This document shows, one piece after another, positions 55,576 through 64,000 of a stretch of DNA of 64,000 nucleotides. Positions within the stretch are counted from its first letter, which is position 1, and every line of letters starts with the position of its first letter. The stretch is from NCBI RefSeq assembly GCF_007004065.1, contig NZ_VFSV01000003.1, forward strand, positions 121,894-185,893, written 5' to 3'. Source of the DNA: Palleronia caenipelagi (GTDB lineage Bacteria > Pseudomonadota > Alphaproteobacteria > Rhodobacterales > Rhodobacteraceae). Under the pieces are notes generated by a model. That model saw nothing but the letters and a program-made list of their open reading frames with translations. It did not search any database and had not been told where the DNA came from. The translations under genes and the position numbers were made by a program.

Positions 55576-56195
55576 CGATTCTGACTCTGCTCGACCACGC
55601 GGCAGTGTTTGTCTTTGCGCTCACCGGCGCCCTAGTCGCCAGCCGCGCCCAGCTCGACGTAGTGGGGTTCGTCTTCCTCGCGACGTTGACGGCCGTGGGA
55701 GGCGGAACCTTGCGCGACCTCTTACTCGACCGCCCGGTCTTCTGGCTCGAAGCACCCAGCTATCTGGGGTCTGCTGGAATTGCGGCGCTGATCGTCTATT
55801 TCACCGCTCACCTGCTGGAGAGCCGGTTGAAAACACTGTTCTGGCTCGACGCTGCCGCCCTTGGCTCAGCCGTCGCGGCGGGCGTCGGTGTCGCCATTGA
55901 GGCCGAGCTGCGCTGGCCTATCGTGCTCGTCATGGGCGTCGCTACGGGGACGTTTGGCGGACTGATGCGCGACGTGGTGGCCAACGAGGTGCCCCTGATT
56001 CTGCGGTCGGGCGAACTCTATGTAACGACCGCCCTCGCGGGGAGCCTGACCGCGCTGATCGCGTTGCAGTTTGGCCTCGCACTGCCGATCTGTTTGGCAC
56101 TGGCGGCCCTCACCACATTCCTGTTGCGCGCGGGATCCCTCGCCTTTGGATGGAACCTGCCGCGCTACAAGCCGAGCCCGCCGCGCACATTCTAG
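55572..56195 (+). CDS. TRIC-family (UPF0126) cation channel-like protein
   Basis: A 207-residue protein with about seven membrane helices and two Gly-rich halves, [15 protein letters not shown] and [17 protein letters not shown]. The repeated GGxxRD motif is the hallmark of UPF0126 proteins, the prokaryotic relatives of trimeric intracellular cation channels; some relatives carry glycine or other small solutes. It is coupled to rnhA. It ends just before the convergent SRP RNA gene. Confidence 0.9.
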   Translation: MTILTLLDHAAVFVFALTGALVASRAQLDVVGFVFLATLTAVGGGTLRDLLLDRPVFWLEAPSYLGSAGIAALIVYFTAHLLESRLKTLFWLDAAALGSAVAAGVGVAIEAELRWPIVLVMGVATGTFGGLMRDVVANEVPLILRSGELYVTTALAGSLTALIALQFGLALPICLALAALTTFLLRAGSLAFGWNLPRYKPSPPRTF

Positions 56196-56210
56196 ATCTG
56201 TCGGGGATGA

Positions 56211-56314
56211 GGTGAGAAGCTGACAGCGACCCAAACGGGGCTCACTACGGCTGCTTCCTTCCGGACCTGACCGGGTTCGCGAGGCGCTTGCCCGCGCCAA
56301 CTTCTCGCGGGTCA
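56211..56314 (-). ncRNA. ffs: Small signal recognition particle RNA (4.5S)
   Basis: The minus strand contains the invariant SRP RNA domain IV, GGTCAGGTCCGG followed by AAGGAAGCAGCC (56249-56272), with the GGAA tetraloop and asymmetric loop that bind Ffh. Flanking sequences pair (GAGAAG near 56306 with CTTCTC near 56212), giving a rod of about 100 bases. The exact ends are estimated. It should work with Ffh in co-translational membrane targeting. Confidence 0.93.
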
Positions 56315-56435
56315 GATAACCCTCTGCCCCGGATCATGCAACCAGCTGAGCAATATTTCCAACAGTCCCGCGATTTTTCATGAAAAGTCGGCCCAGCATC
56401 TTCCCTTTTTGCGTGGAACACCCCACCTGTGCCGC

Positions 56436-57398
56436 ATGCAAAACGCTGAATTTGTTACCTTTGGCGGCTCTGGACTCGACCGGGCAGCATCTGAACGCGC
56501 CAGCGACATTCAGGACAGCCTTCGCGCGCTCAATGAAAGCCGCACGGCGCTGTTCTGGCGCGGCAAGCCGTTCCTGACCCCCGACGACGAGAGCGGTGGG
56601 CTTCGTCTGATGCGTCTGCCATTGGATCACCCGGCGCTCAGCGATGGAGGTCTGACCGTTTATCTCGGCCGCGACGGCGCTGTGCCGACATTCGCCACCG
56701 ATCTCTCGGCCTGGACGCCCGATGAACTGCCCGAAACTCTGAACAGCTTTGCGGACCCGTCAGAGCAAATCCACCCCTTCGTGCCGGACGGCTCATTTCA
56801 GGAACTGCGGAGCGCAATGACGCGGCTGAGCGCCCGTGCCGCTGAGTTGGCTGCCACCGGGCGCGCTTTGCTGGAGTGGCATCGGATCCACAGGTTTTGC
56901 GCCAATTGCGGCGCTCCCACAGATCCCACTCAGGGAGGCTGGCAGCGGGACTGCGAGGCCTGCGGCCGCCACCACTTCCCCCGCACCGACCCCGTCGTGA
57001 TCATGCTGGTGACTCGCGGTAACTCGGTTCTTCTCGGCCGCTCGCCCGGTTGGCCAGACCGGATGTACTCTCTTCTGGCAGGCTTCATCGAGCCGGGAGA
57101 AACAGTCGAAGCCGCCGTGCGTCGTGAAACCTGGGAAGAGGCAGGTGTTCGGGTCGGTACTGTCACCTATCTGGCCAGTCAGCCGTGGCCATTTCCAGCG
57201 TCACTCATGCTCGCCTGCCATGCCGAAGCAACCAGCTCGGAAATTTCCTGCGATCCTCAGGAGATCGAGGATGCCCGGTGGATAAGCAAAGAAGAGATGC
57301 TGTCGTGCTTTGCAGGTCTGCATGAGGTCTTGCCTCCGCGGAAAGGCGCTGTCGCAGAACATATCCTAAAGAACTGGGTTGCAGATACACTCGATTGA
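56436..57398 (+). CDS. nudC: NAD+ diphosphatase / RNA decapping enzyme
   Basis: A 320-residue Nudix hydrolase with an N-terminal domain, a zinc ribbon (CANCG ... CEACG), the Nudix box (GFIEPGETVEAAVRRETWEE) and the NudC-specific SQPWPFPAS. It cleaves NAD(H) and removes NAD caps from RNA. The start at ATG 56436 (MQNAEFVTF) is chosen because it fits the family; the frame opens 9 codons earlier. Its promoter must lie between 56315 and 56435, next to that of the divergent SRP RNA. Confidence 0.95.
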   Translation: MQNAEFVTFGGSGLDRAASERASDIQDSLRALNESRTALFWRGKPFLTPDDESGGLRLMRLPLDHPALSDGGLTVYLGRDGAVPTFATDLSAWTPDELPETLNSFADPSEQIHPFVPDGSFQELRSAMTRLSARAAELAATGRALLEWHRIHRFCANCGAPTDPTQGGWQRDCEACGRHHFPRTDPVVIMLVTRGNSVLLGRSPGWPDRMYSLLAGFIEPGETVEAAVRRETWEEAGVRVGTVTYLASQPWPFPASLMLACHAEATSSEISCDPQEIEDARWISKEEMLSCFAGLHEVLPPRKGAVAEHILKNWVADTLD

Positions 57399-57434
57399 GG
57401 ACAAACCGCTCTCGCAGGTAACCATGGTAAGTAG

Positions 57435-57890
57435 ATGAAGATTTCAACCCGCCACGACATCGCTGCACCTCCCGGTGAGGTGTTTGCGGCGCTGAGCGAT
57501 TTTGATCGTCTCGAACGACTGCTCATGGAATCCGGTGCGGAAGTTTCCCGGACTGATGATCGGTCCCATGGGCCAGCTGGCGCGACCTGGACCGCAAAGT
57601 TTACCTATCGGGGTCGGACGCGGCGTGCCGAGGCGTCAGTGGTGACGTTTGACCTTGATCAGCAGATTGCCATGCGGACCAAGATCGACGGGCTTGTTAC
57701 AATTGCCAATACGGAACTTCTGCCAATCGGCGACAGCAAAACCCGTATGTTCGCGGCAATCGATTTGCGCCCGACGACCTTTACCTCACGTCTTCTTGTT
57801 CAGTCTCTGAAACTCGGGCGCGGGCGCCTGCAGAAGCGTCTGAAGAAGCGCTTGATCCAGTTCGGTGATCACGTCGAGGCGTCACGCTAA
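57435..57890 (+). CDS. SRPBCC-fold protein
   Basis: A 151-residue protein of the START/polyketide-cyclase-like fold. The opening KISTRHDIAAPPGEVFAALSDFDRLERLL is the standard SRPBCC N-terminus, followed by a WTAKFTYRGRTR strand and a basic C-terminal helix (LKLGRGRLQKRLKKRL). A hydrophobic ligand pocket is expected; the ligand is unknown. It is 36 bases downstream of nudC and may be co-transcribed. Confidence 0.85.
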   Translation: MKISTRHDIAAPPGEVFAALSDFDRLERLLMESGAEVSRTDDRSHGPAGATWTAKFTYRGRTRRAEASVVTFDLDQQIAMRTKIDGLVTIANTELLPIGDSKTRMFAAIDLRPTTFTSRLLVQSLKLGRGRLQKRLKKRLIQFGDHVEASR

Positions 57891-57945
57891 CTGCGGTTTC
57901 AGGCCGATCTGTCAGATCGACCCGGTCCATCGTTGAAATCGCGAA

Positions 57946-58188
57946 TCAGTCCCGTGCTGCCATCGCATCGAGCCGAGCCTTCAGGGCTTCGTTTTCTTCA
58001 CGGGCTTTTTGCGCCATGGCACGCACCGCATCGAACTCTTCGCGGGTAACAAAGTCCCGATCCGCCAGCCAGCGGTCCATCAGGCTCTTCATCGCGGTCT
58101 CGGCTTCATCCTTCGCACCCTGAGCGACGCCCATGGCATTGGTCATCATCTGCGAAATATCGTCGAAGATCTTGTTACGGGTCTGCAT
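57946..58188 (-). CDS. ubiK: UbiK-like ubiquinone biosynthesis accessory factor
   Basis: An 80-residue acidic helical protein (MQTRNKIFDDISQMMTNAMG, then REEFDAVRAMAQKAREENEALKARL) of the UbiK/YqiC family, which assists the Ubi complex and can form coiled-coil trimers. The length is normal. It is divergent from lgt with 89 bases between the starts. Confidence 0.9.
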   Translation of the reverse strand: MQTRNKIFDDISQMMTNAMGVAQGAKDEAETAMKSLMDRWLADRDFVTREEFDAVRAMAQKAREENEALKARLDAMAARD

Positions 58189-58277
58189 GGGAACTCCTTT
58201 GCTTTGTGCCCGATATGGCGGCGCGGGCGCGTATTCTCAAGGTTGACATTACCGCGCAGGCCGGGGTTTTTCGCTCC

Positions 58278-59147
58278 ATGATCAGGTCCATCCCTTTCCC
58301 CGACATCTCACCGGAGATCTTCACCCTCCGAATCGGCGACTTTGTGCTCGCCCCCAAATGGTACGCGATGGCCTACATCGTGGGCATCCTTGTGGGCTGG
58401 GCGATCATCGCCGCCGCCATGCGCCATCCCAAGCTCTGGCCCGATGACACTGCGCCGATGAGTCCCAAGAGCGTCGAAGACCTGATCACCGCCATCGTAG
58501 TTGGGGTGATTCTCGGCGGACGGCTCGGCTATGTGCTGTTTTACCAGCCGGACTACTACCTCTCCCACCCGCTCGAGATCCTCTATGTCTGGCAGGGGGG
58601 CATGTCCTTCCACGGGGGGCTGCTCGGCGTTGGTGCAGCAGCGCTGTGGTTTTCCATGCGGCGCGGCGTCCCGTGGCGGAGCCTCTTTGACGCACTCGCT
58701 CTGGGTACTCCTGTCGGGCTGTTCCTTGGCCGAATCGCCAACTTCATCAATGCAGAGCTTTGGGGCGCACCGACCACCCTGCCCTGGGGCGTGGTCTTTC
58801 CCGGGGCGACAGCACAAGACTGTCCCGGCATCACCGGCCCCTGCGCTCGCCACCCGTCGCAGCTCTACGAGGCCGCACTGGAGGGGCTGCTCCTCGGCAT
58901 TATCATCTGGGTCCTCGGATTTGCGCTGGGCAAGCTGAAGCGGCCGGGGTTCGTCGCTGGCATATTCCTCGCGGGTTATGCCCTGTCGCGGATGCTGGTC
59001 GAGACGGTCCGTCAGGCTGACGCACAATTCGTCACACCGGACAATCCGGCGGGCAATGTGCTGCTCGGTCTCTCCATGGGGCAGCTGCTGTCGCTGCCAA
59101 TGTTGCTGCTCGGGCTGGTGCTGATCGTCACGGCGCGGCGTCAATGA
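58278..59147 (+). CDS. lgt: Prolipoprotein diacylglyceryl transferase
   Basis: A 289-residue membrane enzyme that attaches diacylglycerol to the lipobox cysteine. Typical stretches: YAMAYIVGILVGW, GVILGGRLGYVLFY, WQGGMSFHGGLLG, GRIANFINAELWG, RHPSQLYEA and the last helix region. ATG 58278 is preferred to an ATG 24 codons upstream, which would add a non-conserved tail. It overlaps the methyltransferase gene by ATGA. Confidence 0.96.
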   Translation: MIRSIPFPDISPEIFTLRIGDFVLAPKWYAMAYIVGILVGWAIIAAAMRHPKLWPDDTAPMSPKSVEDLITAIVVGVILGGRLGYVLFYQPDYYLSHPLEILYVWQGGMSFHGGLLGVGAAALWFSMRRGVPWRSLFDALALGTPVGLFLGRIANFINAELWGAPTTLPWGVVFPGATAQDCPGITGPCARHPSQLYEAALEGLLLGIIIWVLGFALGKLKRPGFVAGIFLAGYALSRMLVETVRQADAQFVTPDNPAGNVLLGLSMGQLLSLPMLLLGLVLIVTARRQ

Positions 59148-60211
59148 CCGAGCTGGCAGAGGCTTTGAGACGGCAGATCGCCCAGACCGGCCCGCTGACC
59201 GTGGCCGAATACATGACCACATGTCTGCTGCACCCGAGGCTGGGCTACTACACCACTCGCGATCCGCTGGGCGCAAACGGAGATTTTGTCACCGCGCCAG
59301 AGATCAGCCAGATGTTCGGGGAGCTCATCGGCCTTGCGCTGGCCCAGAGCTGGCTCGATCGAGGCGCCCCCAGTCCCTTCGTGCTGGCGGAGCTCGGCCC
59401 CGGGCGTGGGACGCTGATGGCGGATCTTCTGCGTGCTACCAAAGGCGTCCCCGGCTTTCATGACGCAGCGCAAATCCATCTGGTGGAAGCCTCCCACACT
59501 CTGCGTGCCCGCCAGCGGGACATCCTCGCCGCCTATGAGGTCACATGGGTGGACGCTGTGGACGAGATGCCCCCGATGCCACTCTTTCTCGTGGCCAACG
59601 AATTCTTTGACTGTCTGCCGATTCGCCAGTTCCTGCGCGATGGCGACGGGTGGCGCGAGCGTGTCGTGACGGTGCAGGACGACATGCTGGTCTTTGCCCT
59701 GACCGATGCCACGCCCCTTGCAGCACTGAATCACAGGCTTGAGGACACACATAACGGCGATCTGGTCGAAACCTGCGCCGCATCAGAGGCCATCGCCTGC
59801 ACGCTCGGGGAGCGGATTTCCACGGAGGGCGGCGTTGCGCTGATCATCGATTACGGCTCGGAAATCTCTCTTGGCGACACGTTCCAAGCCGTACGAGCCC
59901 AGCAGAAGGAGTCACCTCTGGCCCAGCCCGGCGAGGCTGACCTGACCGCCCATGTGGATTTCGGAGCACTGGCCCGCAACGCCGCGCCTGCCACGGCCAG
60001 CGCGCTTGTGCCACAAGGGGTCTGGCTGGAACGGCTTGGTATCGTTGAGCGGGCCCGAAGCCTCGCGAGTCGGATGACGGGGGCCGCTCTAGAAAATCAC
60101 ATTGCCGGATTGCGGAGGTTGACCCATCCCGACGAGATGGGCACGCTGTTTCGCATCATCGCGTTGCATGACGGGCGCGCGACCCCACCGGGACTGGAGC
60201 CTGCACAGTGA
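59144..60211 (+). CDS. SAM-dependent methyltransferase, MidA/NDUFAF7 family
   Basis: A 355-residue class I methyltransferase. TVAEYMTTCLLHPRLGYYTTRDPLGANGDFVTAPEIS is the family opening, the SAM site is LAELGPGRGTLMADLL, and VANEFFDCLPIRQF follows. The mitochondrial relative NDUFAF7 methylates an arginine in a complex I subunit; a similar protein arginine role is likely here. It overlaps lgt at the 5' end and pgeF at the 3' end (GTGA). Confidence 0.92.
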   Translation: MTELAEALRRQIAQTGPLTVAEYMTTCLLHPRLGYYTTRDPLGANGDFVTAPEISQMFGELIGLALAQSWLDRGAPSPFVLAELGPGRGTLMADLLRATKGVPGFHDAAQIHLVEASHTLRARQRDILAAYEVTWVDAVDEMPPMPLFLVANEFFDCLPIRQFLRDGDGWRERVVTVQDDMLVFALTDATPLAALNHRLEDTHNGDLVETCAASEAIACTLGERISTEGGVALIIDYGSEISLGDTFQAVRAQQKESPLAQPGEADLTAHVDFGALARNAAPATASALVPQGVWLERLGIVERARSLASRMTGAALENHIAGLRRLTHPDEMGTLFRIIALHDGRATPPGLEPAQ

Positions 60212-60963
60212 CTGTTGCCCGCCTCACATCCGATCTCATCCCCGCTGCACACGGGTTCTATACCCGCGTTGGCGGGGCCTCCTCCGGTGTTTTCGCCGGA
60301 TTGAATTGCGGCAAAAGATCCTCGGATCAGGGCGAGATTGTCGAGATCAACCGCATCCGTGTGGCCGAGGATATGGGCGTCGGCAGTGATCATCTGCTGA
60401 CAGTCAATCAGGTCCATTCCCCCCGCGCCATCGTAGTCCGGGAGCCTTCCGATACGGAGAGCGTGGAGGCCGACGCCATGGCCACCGCCACACCGGGCCT
60501 CGCTCTGGGAATTCTGACCGCCGATTGCATGCCAATTCTGTTTTCCGACCCTGACGCCGGAGTGATCGGTGCCGCCCACGGGGGATGGCGCGGGACGCTG
60601 GACGGGGTGATCGAAGCGACACTCGACGCCATGGAGCAGCTTGGCGCGCAGACAGAACGGGTCCACGCTGTCATCGGGCCGTGTATCAGTCAGGCGAATT
60701 ATGAAGTCGGGCCCGAGCTGTTCGACTCTTTCCGCGACGAGCATCCCGATTACACGCAGTTCTTTACCGCGGGTCAGGGGGACCGGATGCTGTTCGACCT
60801 GCCCGGGCTGGGCCTCTACCGGCTGCGGGAGGCAGGTGTCGCCGAGGCGGAGTGGATCCGTCACTGCACCTACGCCGACCCCGCACGATTCTTTTCCTAT
60901 CGTCGCGCCACCCACCGCAAGGAAGCGGATTATGGTCGCCTGATTTCGGTAATCCGGCTTTGA
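60208..60963 (+). CDS. pgeF: Peptidoglycan editing factor / laccase-domain protein
   Basis: A 251-residue YfiH-type protein. The start codon is GTG at 60208, overlapping the previous stop. The metal-ligand set is visible in VNQVHS (His), TADCMPILF (Cys) and AAHGGWRG (His), and the fold's phosphate-binding region IGPCISQ is intact. Members are described as purine nucleoside phosphorylases or as peptidoglycan editing factors. It ends directly against the lrp-like gene (convergent, no spacer). Confidence 0.92.
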   Translation: MTVARLTSDLIPAAHGFYTRVGGASSGVFAGLNCGKRSSDQGEIVEINRIRVAEDMGVGSDHLLTVNQVHSPRAIVVREPSDTESVEADAMATATPGLALGILTADCMPILFSDPDAGVIGAAHGGWRGTLDGVIEATLDAMEQLGAQTERVHAVIGPCISQANYEVGPELFDSFRDEHPDYTQFFTAGQGDRMLFDLPGLGLYRLREAGVAEAEWIRHCTYADPARFFSYRRATHRKEADYGRLISVIRL

Positions 60964-61464
60964 TCAGGGCGTCTTAGACAGACGGTCTTCCATCACTTCG
61001 AAGGGGATGCCCGGGACTTCCTTGCTGGTCCGGATCACCAGCGAGGTCTTCACGCTCTCCACATTCGGCGCGCCCAGCAGGTCCGAGGTCAGAAAGTTCT
61101 GGAACGATGACAGGTCCGGAGCGACGCATTTCAGGATGAAATCCACCTCGCCGTTCAGCATGTGGCATTCCCGGACCAGCGGCCAGTTGTCGCAACGCTC
61201 CTGAAACTCAAGCAGATCCGCTTGTGCCTGGCTGTGCAGCCCGACCATGGCAAAGACCTGCACTTCGAACCCAAGCGCCCGTACATCGACCTGCGCGTGG
61301 TAGCCGCGAATGTATCCCGCCTCTTCGAGGGTGCGCACACGGCGCAGGCAGGGCGGCGCGGAGATGCCGACACGCTTGGCCAGCTCCACGTTCGTCATCC
61401 GGCCATCGCGCTGCAATTCAGCAAGAATTTTGCGATCGATCGCGTCGAGTTTCTGTCCCGGCAT
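60964..61464 (-). CDS. Lrp/AsnC-family transcription regulator
   Basis: A 166-residue regulator: winged helix ([39 protein letters not shown]) and RAM ligand-binding domain ([38 protein letters not shown]). ATG 61464 is preceded by GAGGGCAGG, while the ATG at 61479 has no ribosome site. It is divergent from trxB with 141 bases between; a 7-bp inverted repeat (61520-61541) there is a candidate operator. Confidence 0.94.
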   Translation of the reverse strand: MPGQKLDAIDRKILAELQRDGRMTNVELAKRVGISAPPCLRRVRTLEEAGYIRGYHAQVDVRALGFEVQVFAMVGLHSQAQADLLEFQERCDNWPLVRECHMLNGEVDFILKCVAPDLSSFQNFLTSDLLGAPNVESVKTSLVIRTSKEVPGIPFEVMEDRLSKTP

Positions 61465-61519
61465 CCTGCCCTCTCGCATTTTGAACTTTGTTTACGCCCC
61501 CTGAACAGCATACGCAATA

Positions 61520-61541
61520 AAGTTGCAAGAGGGCGCAACTT
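61520..61541. promoter_or_regulatory. Inverted repeat between lrp-like gene and trxB
   Basis: AAGTTGC-N8-GCAACTT, a perfect 7-bp dyad 56-77 bases before the lrp-like start and 65-86 bases before trxB. It is a candidate binding site for the Lrp-type protein, which commonly autoregulates and controls its divergent neighbour. Confidence 0.45.
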
Positions 61542-61605
61542 CATTGCCGCACTTTCGGGGTCCCGGAGAAACGCCTATATGCCCTCAAGCAATTCGGAGG
61601 AACAG

Positions 61606-62589
61606 ATGGCCGACGCTCGAAAAGTGAAAATTCTTATCATTGGCTCCGGTCCGGCGGGCTACACTGCTGCGGTCTATGCGGCGCGGGCCATGCTGGATCC
61701 GGTCGTGGTGCAGGGCATCCAGCCCGGCGGCCAGCTCACGATCACCACCGACGTGGAGAACTGGCCCGGCGAGACTTCGATCATGGGTCCCGACCTGATG
61801 GTCCGCATGGAGGCCCACGCCCGCGAGATGGGTGCCGAGATCGTCTCCGATCACATCTCGTCCCTCGACCTGTCGAAGCGCCCTTTTGTTGCGACTGCGG
61901 ATAGCGGCACTGTGTTCGAAGCCGATGCGGTGATCCTCGCCACCGGCGCACAGGCCCGCTGGTTGGGTCTGCCAACCGAGGAGGCCTTCAAAGGCTTCGG
62001 CGTGTCCGCCTGCGCGACCTGTGACGGGTTCTTCTATCGCGGTCAGGAGGTTGCGGTAATCGGCGGCGGAAATACGGCGGTCGAGGAGGCGCTGTTCCTG
62101 ACGAACTTTGCCTCGAAGGTCACGCTGATCCACCGCCGCAACGAACTCCGCGCCGAGAAGATTCTGCAAAAACGCCTACTGGAGCACCCGAAGGTCGAGG
62201 TGATGTGGGATCATCAGCTCGACGAAGTCTATGGCACCGACATGCCCAAAGGCGTCGAAGGGGTTCGCGTGCGTCACGTGGAAACCGGCGCGATCACCGA
62301 GGTTCCCGTCAAGGGCGTCTTCATCGCCATCGGTCACGCCCCGGCCTCAGAGCTGGTCGCCGATCAACTGGAGACCCATATGGGCGGTTACGTGGTGACG
62401 AAGCCGGACTCCACGGCCACCTCGATCCCCGGTGTTTTTGCCGCCGGTGACCTCACCGACCATAAATATCGTCAGGCCGTGACCTCCGCCGGCATGGGTT
62501 GCATGGCCGCGCTCGAAGCAGAACGCTTCCTCGCTGAGGCAGAGAACGAGGTGACCGCGCCTGCGGGCGACGTGGCCGCCATCGGTTAA
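61606..62589 (+). CDS. trxB: Thioredoxin reductase
   Basis: A 327-residue flavoprotein that reduces thioredoxin with NADPH. Seen: FAD motif [18 protein letters not shown], redox pair CATC in [18 protein letters not shown] fold [15 protein letters not shown] with HRR, and the C-terminal FAD motif [10 protein letters not shown]. The start ATG 61606 follows CGGAGG at 5 bases. It is followed by a strong terminator. Confidence 0.97.
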   Translation: MADARKVKILIIGSGPAGYTAAVYAARAMLDPVVVQGIQPGGQLTITTDVENWPGETSIMGPDLMVRMEAHAREMGAEIVSDHISSLDLSKRPFVATADSGTVFEADAVILATGAQARWLGLPTEEAFKGFGVSACATCDGFFYRGQEVAVIGGGNTAVEEALFLTNFASKVTLIHRRNELRAEKILQKRLLEHPKVEVMWDHQLDEVYGTDMPKGVEGVRVRHVETGAITEVPVKGVFIAIGHAPASELVADQLETHMGGYVVTKPDSTATSIPGVFAAGDLTDHKYRQAVTSAGMGCMAALEAERFLAEAENEVTAPAGDVAAIG

Positions 62590-62632
62590 ACGCATCCAAA
62601 AACAACGGGCTGGCCTGTACCCCCAGGAGCAG

Positions 62633-62657
62633 CCCGCCACCGTCTCGGCGGGTTTTT
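62633..62657 (+). terminator. Rho-independent terminator after trxB
   Basis: CCCGCC / GGCGGG stem with an 8-base loop and a five-T tail, 44 bases after the trxB stop. A second GGGCTG / CAGCCC pairing overlaps its left arm. Confidence 0.8.
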
Positions 62658-62706
62658 GCCAACAATTTACACCAACCTCTTCCCTCCGCGGCGACTGCAT
62701 GACATG

Positions 62707-62722
62707 TGTTCAGCGTTGAACA
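62707..62722. promoter_or_regulatory. Inverted repeat just before the MarR-like gene
   Basis: TGTTCA-N4-TGAACA, a perfect 6-bp dyad ending 4 bases before the MarR-like ATG (62727). Its position suits an operator of the adjacent regulator. Confidence 0.4.
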
Positions 62723-62726
62723 TACA

Positions 62727-63101
62727 ATGAGTCGCCGCGATATGTCCTCGCCCACCGCCAACTTGCCGGAAGAAGACCAGCTCTTCCTGCTCCTGCGCCA
62801 GCTCGACAGGGCACCGGAGGCCTCGCAGAGGGCTACGGCGGAGGCGCTGGGCATTTCGCTCGGGCGGCTCAACACTTATCTGCGGGCGGTCAGCGCGGCG
62901 GGTCTCATCGAGATTTCCGACCGGGCCGGTCCCGACCGCCGTCAGCGCTATGCCTATAGCCTGACCTTGCGGGGGGCAGCCGAGAAAACCCGGCTGGCCG
63001 ACCGCTTCCTCGCCCGAAAATTCGCCGAGTATGACGCGCTTCATGCCGAACTGACCGGGACCAGCAGCGAGATGGTCCCCCTGAAACACAGGACCAAACT
63101 G
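62727..63101 (+). CDS. MarR-type winged-helix regulator, open in frame into sat
   Basis: A 125-codon stretch encoding a winged helix-turn-helix protein like the MarR family EPS-associated regulators: [38 protein letters not shown], a wing ([11 protein letters not shown]), then [27 protein letters not shown], the usual helical tail. No ribosome site precedes ATG 62727, so it may be leaderless or start at 62742. There is no stop codon: the frame continues directly into sat (ATG 63102). It is either a fusion N-terminus or a regulator that lost its stop. The end given here is the codon before the sat start. Confidence 0.65.
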
Positions 63102-64000
63102 ATGCAAAGCAATCTTGCCCCCATTCCCGAACTTTACGTGTCGTATGACAGCGCGCAGAAGCTGAAGGTTGAGGCCGCCGATCTGGTGTCCCATGACCTG
63201 AACCCGCGGCAGATCTGCGATCTGGAGCTGTTGATGAATGGCGGTTTCAACCCGCTGAAGGGCTTTCTCTCCGAGGCCGATTATGACGGCGTCGTCGAAA
63301 ACATGCGCACGGCGGACGGTACCCTCTGGCCGATCCCGATCACTCTGGACGTGAAGGAAGACTTCGCCGCTTCCGTCGAAATCGGGCAGGACATCGCTCT
63401 GCGCGATCAGGAAGGCGTGATCCTCGCCACCATGACCATCACCGACAAGTGGAAGCCGAACAAGGCGCGCGAGGCCGAGAAGGTCTTTGGCGCCGACGAT
63501 TCGGCCCACCCGGCCGTGAACTACCTGCACAACACCGCGGGCGACTGGTATCTGGGTGGCCCGGTGACCGGCATCCAGCAGCCGGTGCATTATGACTTCC
63601 GCGCCCGTCGCGACACCCCCAACGAGCTGCGCGCCTATTTCCGCAAGCTCGGCTGGCGCAAGGTCGTGGCCTTCCAGACCCGCAACCCGCTGCACCGCGC
63701 GCACCAGGAACTGACCTTCCGCGCCGCCAAGGAAGCGCAGGCCAACCTGCTGATCCACCCTGTGGTCGGCATGACGAAGCCGGGCGACGTGGACCACTTC
63801 ACCCGCGTGCGCTGCTACGAGGCGGTGCTGGACAAGTACCCGCAATCGACCACCACCATGTCGCTCTTGAACCTCGCCATGCGCATGGCCGGCCCGCGTG
63901 AAGCCGTCTGGCACGGGATCATCCGCAAAAACCACGGCTGCACCCATATCATCGTGGGCCGCGACCACGCCGGTCCGGGCAAGAACAGCCAGGGTGAAGA
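63102..64000 (+). CDS. sat: Sulfate adenylyltransferase, probably bifunctional with APS kinase (3' truncated)
   Basis: The first 299 residues of ATP sulfurylase, cut by the window end. It has the PUA-like N-terminal domain ([18 protein letters not shown]), the catalytic [11 protein letters not shown] (HxGH-type nucleotide site) and [13 protein letters not shown]. It activates sulfate to APS. In Rhodobacterales this gene usually carries a C-terminal APS kinase domain; that part is not visible. The start [12 protein letters not shown] matches relatives and has AGGA 8 bases upstream, but the frame is also open back to 62727. Confidence 0.93.
   Translation, partial: MQSNLAPIPELYVSYDSAQKLKVEAADLVSHDLNPRQICDLELLMNGGFNPLKGFLSEADYDGVVENMRTADGTLWPIPITLDVKEDFAASVEIGQDIALRDQEGVILATMTITDKWKPNKAREAEKVFGADDSAHPAVNYLHNTAGDWYLGGPVTGIQQPVHYDFRARRDTPNELRAYFRKLGWRKVVAFQTRNPLHRAHQELTFRAAKEAQANLLIHPVVGMTKPGDVDHFTRVRCYEAVLDKYPQSTTTMSLLNLAMRMAGPREAVWHGIIRKNHGCTHIIVGRDHAGPGKNSQGE

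Noticed and set aside
62667..63968. 433-codon open frame opposite the MarR-like ORF and sat
   Set aside because: Antisense to sat with its catalytic motifs; a high-GC artefact.
1..64000. CRISPR arrays, insertion sequences, prophage or genomic island
   Set aside because: No direct-repeat array, transposase, integrase or phage structural gene was seen, and gene content is core-like throughout.

Overview
The window is high-GC and densely packed. It looks like a chromosomal segment of an alphaproteobacterium of the order Rhodobacterales (Roseobacter/Rhodobacter group). The supporting signs are a DksA with a degraded zinc finger, the order amiC-mrcA-prfB, rpoZ next to a single bifunctional RelA/SpoT gene, the order bcp, ion channel, DUF455, M23 peptidase and bactofilin, an Lrp-type regulator divergent from trxB, a GTTC-N7-GTTC-like LexA box before uvrA, and many DUF families common in that order (DUF2125, DUF2927, DUF3429, DUF2062). 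This is inference from gene content, not a search result. I saw no IS elements, prophage, CRISPR array, rRNA or tRNA. The only RNA gene recognised is the small SRP RNA.

Layout. 1-3.5 kb: the 3' end of a GT20 glucosylglycerol-phosphate/trehalose-phosphate synthase, then a GfcB/YjbF lipoprotein and a YjbH exopolysaccharide protein on the minus strand. 3.7-6.3 kb: a coupled two-gene DNA repair module (radical SAM protein plus a DUF4130-UdgX fusion). 6.3-9.9 kb: ychF, a PMP3-like peptide, trpA and a type II NADH dehydrogenase. 9.9-13.4 kb: a coupled chaC, MotA-like, MotB-like set whose MotB-like member carries a very long coiled coil. 13.4-19.7 kb: DUF2125, xth, DUF2059, uvrA and DUF924. 19.8-25.6 kb: an MFS transporter, queA and a large AsmA/YhdP-like protein. 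25.7-29.8 kb: bcp, a voltage-gated-type K+ channel and a diiron DUF455 protein overlap stop to start, followed by an M23 peptidase with bactofilin. 29.9-35.0 kb: amiC, mrcA and prfB. 35.0-39.6 kb: an aminotransferase, a DsbA-like protein, tpiA, a flavin monooxygenase and dksA. 39.7-43.4 kb: a MoxR ATPase, a DUF2927 lipoprotein, a 55-residue membrane peptide and a VWA protein. 43.5-47.9 kb: OsmC and a TesA-like esterase divergent from YbbA-YbbP. 47.9-52.5 kb: pdxJ, DUF2062, rsh, rpoZ and folK. 52.6-56.3 kb: a NYN nuclease, yqaA, ispH, DUF3429, rnhA, a TRIC channel and the SRP RNA. 56.4-61.5 kb: nudC, an SRPBCC protein, ubiK, lgt, a MidA methyltransferase, pgeF and an Lrp regulator. 61.6-64 kb: trxB, a MarR-like regulator and a truncated sat.

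Most of the window is core metabolism and cell-envelope biology. The points that deserve a second look are: (i) a 10-bp hairpin that buries the Shine-Dalgarno of prfB, a gene that also lacks the usual +1 frameshift signal; (ii) a MarR-type DNA-binding ORF that runs in frame, without a stop, into ATP sulfurylase; (iii) the UdgX/radical SAM repair module; (iv) the stator-like pair with a periplasmic coiled coil coupled to a glutathione-degrading enzyme; (v) tesA-like and ybbA-like genes whose start codons share the same CATG. I found no clear, wholly novel multi-gene system, and the candidates are graded accordingly.
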